Source of the DNA: Streptomyces virginiae
GTDB lineage: Bacteria > Actinomycetota > Actinomycetes > Streptomycetales > Streptomycetaceae
Direction of reading: 5' to 3'
Assembly: GCF_000720455.1 (NCBI RefSeq)
Contig: NZ_JOAK01000054.1
Location: forward strand, 1 to 14,656
Length of the DNA stretch: 14,656 bases
Shown here: piece by piece, positions 13,522 through 14,656 of the stretch
How positions within the stretch are numbered: the stretch's first letter is position 1
Layout: each line of letters starts with the position of its first letter
Notes under the pieces: model-generated
What the model was told of the DNA's origin: nothing
Database searches by the model: none
What the model saw: the letters and a program-made list of their open reading frames with translations, nothing else
Program-made: the position numbers and the translations under genes

Positions 13522-14246
13522 GACGGGTCCCGGCGCTCGAAGCGGGCGGTGATGCCCTCGCGGGCCTCGGCGGAGGCGAAGTGGTGCGCGGACAGCTCGG
13601 TGAGGGCGATGCCGTCCTGTGCGAGGGCCGCGCGCACGCGGGCGGTGACCAGTCGCCTGGTCGCGGCGAGCGCCTGGGGGCCGGCCTTGCGCAGGCCCGC
13701 GAGGACGGGCGCGAGGATCTCGTCGACGTCGTCCCCGTGAAGGGTGAGCAGCCCGATCCGTGCGGCCTCGGCGGCGTCGAACGCCTCGGCCGTCAGGAAG
13801 TACCGGGCTGCGGCGCGCGGGTCCAGGCGGGGCAGGAGCGGTGCGGAGATGACGGCGGGGACCACGCCCAGGTGGGTCTCCGTGAAGGCGTACGAGGACT
13901 GCGGCCCGGCGGCGGTGATGTCGCAGACGCCGAGCAGGCCGAGGCCGCCGGCCCGGACGTGGCCGGTGACACGGGCGACGACGGGCTTGGGCAGCTCGGC
14001 GATCTCGCGGAGCAGGGCCACGAAGTCGGCCGGGTCGAAGGGGGACTTGAGGTCGGCCCCGGAGCAGAAGGTGCCGCCGGTGTGGGTGAGGACGACGGCC
14101 CGAACGGCCGGGTCGGCCCCGGCCGCGGCGAAGGCGGCGCGGAGCTCGGCGACGAGCTCCGCGGAGAGGGCGTTGCGGTTGGCCGGGGAGTCGAGGGTGA
14201 GTGTGGTGACTCCGGCCGCCGTTGTGGCGTGGACGGGTGTGGCCAT
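13509..14246 (-). CDS. Enoyl-CoA hydratase family protein, methylglutaconyl-CoA hydratase-like
   Basis: This is a crotonase-fold enzyme of 245 residues. FCSGADLK (60-67) forms the first oxyanion-hole segment and GHVRAGGLGLLGVCDI (95-110) the second. FTETHLGVVPAVISAPLLPR (121-140) carries the conserved Glu123. The run RAAARYFLTAEAFDAAEAAR, with PAVIS before it, resembles 3-methylglutaconyl-CoA hydratases of leucine breakdown (LiuC/AUH type). The first catalytic glutamate of classical enoyl-CoA hydratases (in GGGCEL) is not present in GGLGLL, so the exact reaction is uncertain. ATG 14246 has GGAGGAG 2 nt upstream. The frame stays open upstream to 14654, but that stretch is repeat DNA with no coding character. 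The gene is coupled to the TetR gene behind it. Confidence 0.85.
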   Translation of the reverse strand: MATPVHATTAAGVTTLTLDSPANRNALSAELVAELRAAFAAAGADPAVRAVVLTHTGGTFCSGADLKSPFDPADFVALLREIAELPKPVVARVTGHVRAGGLGLLGVCDITAAGPQSSYAFTETHLGVVPAVISAPLLPRLDPRAAARYFLTAEAFDAAEAARIGLLTLHGDDVDEILAPVLAGLRKAGPQALAATRRLVTARVRAALAQDGIALTELSAHHFASAEAREGITARFERRDPSWAL

Positions 14247-14284
14247 GGCTCCTCCGGAGCGGTCGCTGGGTGCGCGGGGTCTTC

Positions 14285-14306
14285 GGGGGAGCGTATGCGC
14301 TCCCCC
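14285..14306. promoter_or_regulatory. Perfect palindrome upstream of the hydratase-TetR operon
   Basis: GGGGGAGCG (14285-14293) and CGCTCCCCC (14298-14306) are perfect inverted copies around TATG. The site is 39 bp upstream of the hydratase ATG. Its size and position suit a TetR-family operator. It could instead be a terminator hairpin for a gene beyond the window. Confidence 0.45.
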
Positions 14307-14313
14307 TGCGGGG

Positions 14314-14529
14314 TGCCCTGCGGGCTTGCTCGGCGGTGTACGGCCCGGGCCCGTCCCCTGCGGGCTGCCCTGCGGGCCTGCTCGGCGGTGCACGGCCCGG
14401 GCCGGTCCCCTACGGGGTGCCCTGCGGGCCTGCTCGGTGGTGTACGGCCCTGGCCCGTCGGGGTGCTTGCCGGTGCCCTGCGGGCTTGCTCGGCGGTGTA
14501 CGGCCCGGGCCCGTCGGGGTGCTTGGCGG
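14314..14529. repeat. Tandem repeat, four units of 52-56 bp
   Basis: Units begin with TGCCCTGCGGGC at 14314, 14366, 14418 and 14474. The first two are 52 bp and the last two 56 bp, with a different tail (GTCGGGGTGCTTGCCGG type). Shared core segments are TGCTCGGYGGTGYACGGCCC and GGCCCGGGCC. Each unit contains short palindromes (GCCC-TGC-GGGC and GGCCCGGGCC). Lengths are not multiples of three, so this is not a peptide repeat. It is probably a variable-number repeat. Confidence 0.75.
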
Positions 14530-14656
14530 TGTGCCGGTGTGGGGTGGTGCCCCGTACGAGGGTCTCCTCGGCTCGGCGCGTGCGGGCACCTCGCGGCTGT
14601 GCCCGGTGGTCGCGCCTCGTCCTGCGGGGACCCTCCTACGTGCCCCCACCCCACCG

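Larger units (their letters stand above)
14247..14656. other. 410-bp non-coding region upstream of the hydratase
   Basis: It holds, reading away from the hydratase start, its ribosome site, the perfect palindrome (14285-14306), a small CCCC-TGC-GGGG hairpin (14303-14313), the tandem repeat (14314-14529), and about 127 bp of GC-rich sequence with no gene that I can support. A -10 element for the operon is not evident. Confidence 0.6.

Noticed and set aside
14314..14529. CRISPR-like repeats
   Set aside because: The units are contiguous, with no unique spacers between short repeats, and no cas gene is present.
14247..14654. N-terminal extension of the hydratase frame
   Set aside because: It consists of tandem repeat DNA whose units are not multiples of three, so the translation changes frame at each unit. 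It is open only because of composition.

Overview
The window is chromosomal DNA from a Streptomyces or a very close relative. Base composition is extremely GC-rich with strong G/C bias at third codon positions. GTG starts are common, terminators are long GC hairpins with little or no U-tract, and the family set is typical of the genus (DmdR1-type DtxR regulator, SIS-domain NagS-like protein, PdxH, class 2-type citrate synthase). The order dmdR1 / SIS gene / PAS gene / pdxH / citrate synthase looks like the S. coelicolor SCO4394-to-SCO438x neighbourhood. That synteny is from memory, not from a search.

Layout from left to right. A Streptomyces-type intergenic repeat (31-80) follows the 3' end of an HTH/TPR regulator (108-1478, -). 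That gene is divergent from a prim-pol-like protein (1695-2381, +). A two-gene ABC transporter operon follows (2491-5051, +) and ends at a 21-bp hairpin. Convergent to it is a small four-helix membrane protein (5159-5677, -). Divergent from that protein is an apparently frameshifted gene (5799-about 6136, +), and the shared upstream region carries four phased 11-bp direct repeats. Next are an alpha/beta hydrolase (6137-7012, -), dmdR1 (7313-8005, -), the divergent SIS gene nagS (8216-8971, +) and, overlapping its 3' end, a PAS-PAS-GAF protein (8965-10293, -).

The 507-bp gap at 10294-10800 is the most interesting part. On the + strand it holds a good promoter, a 12-codon ORF with a strong Shine-Dalgarno, several hairpins, and a branched terminator followed by a T-run. 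Together these form a complete transcription unit of about 217 nt that belongs to no neighbouring gene, so it is a candidate small RNA or dual-function RNA. After it come pdxH (10801-11454, -), the divergent citrate synthase (11664-12770, +), a second strong hairpin, and a translationally coupled enoyl-CoA hydratase-TetR pair (14246-12895, -). Upstream of that pair is a tandem-repeat tract (14314-14529) next to a perfect palindrome.

By function the window is housekeeping and regulatory rather than a mobile or biosynthetic island. It covers iron control (DmdR1), amino-sugar phosphate metabolism (NagS, with a DasR-like site in its promoter), vitamin B6 synthesis, citrate synthesis, acyl-CoA hydration and an exporter. 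I saw no tRNA, rRNA, transposase, phage gene or CRISPR array. The points most worth checking are regulatory: the candidate small RNA, the DasR-like site, a LexA-like box at the hydrolase promoter, and the phased repeats at 5733-5777.
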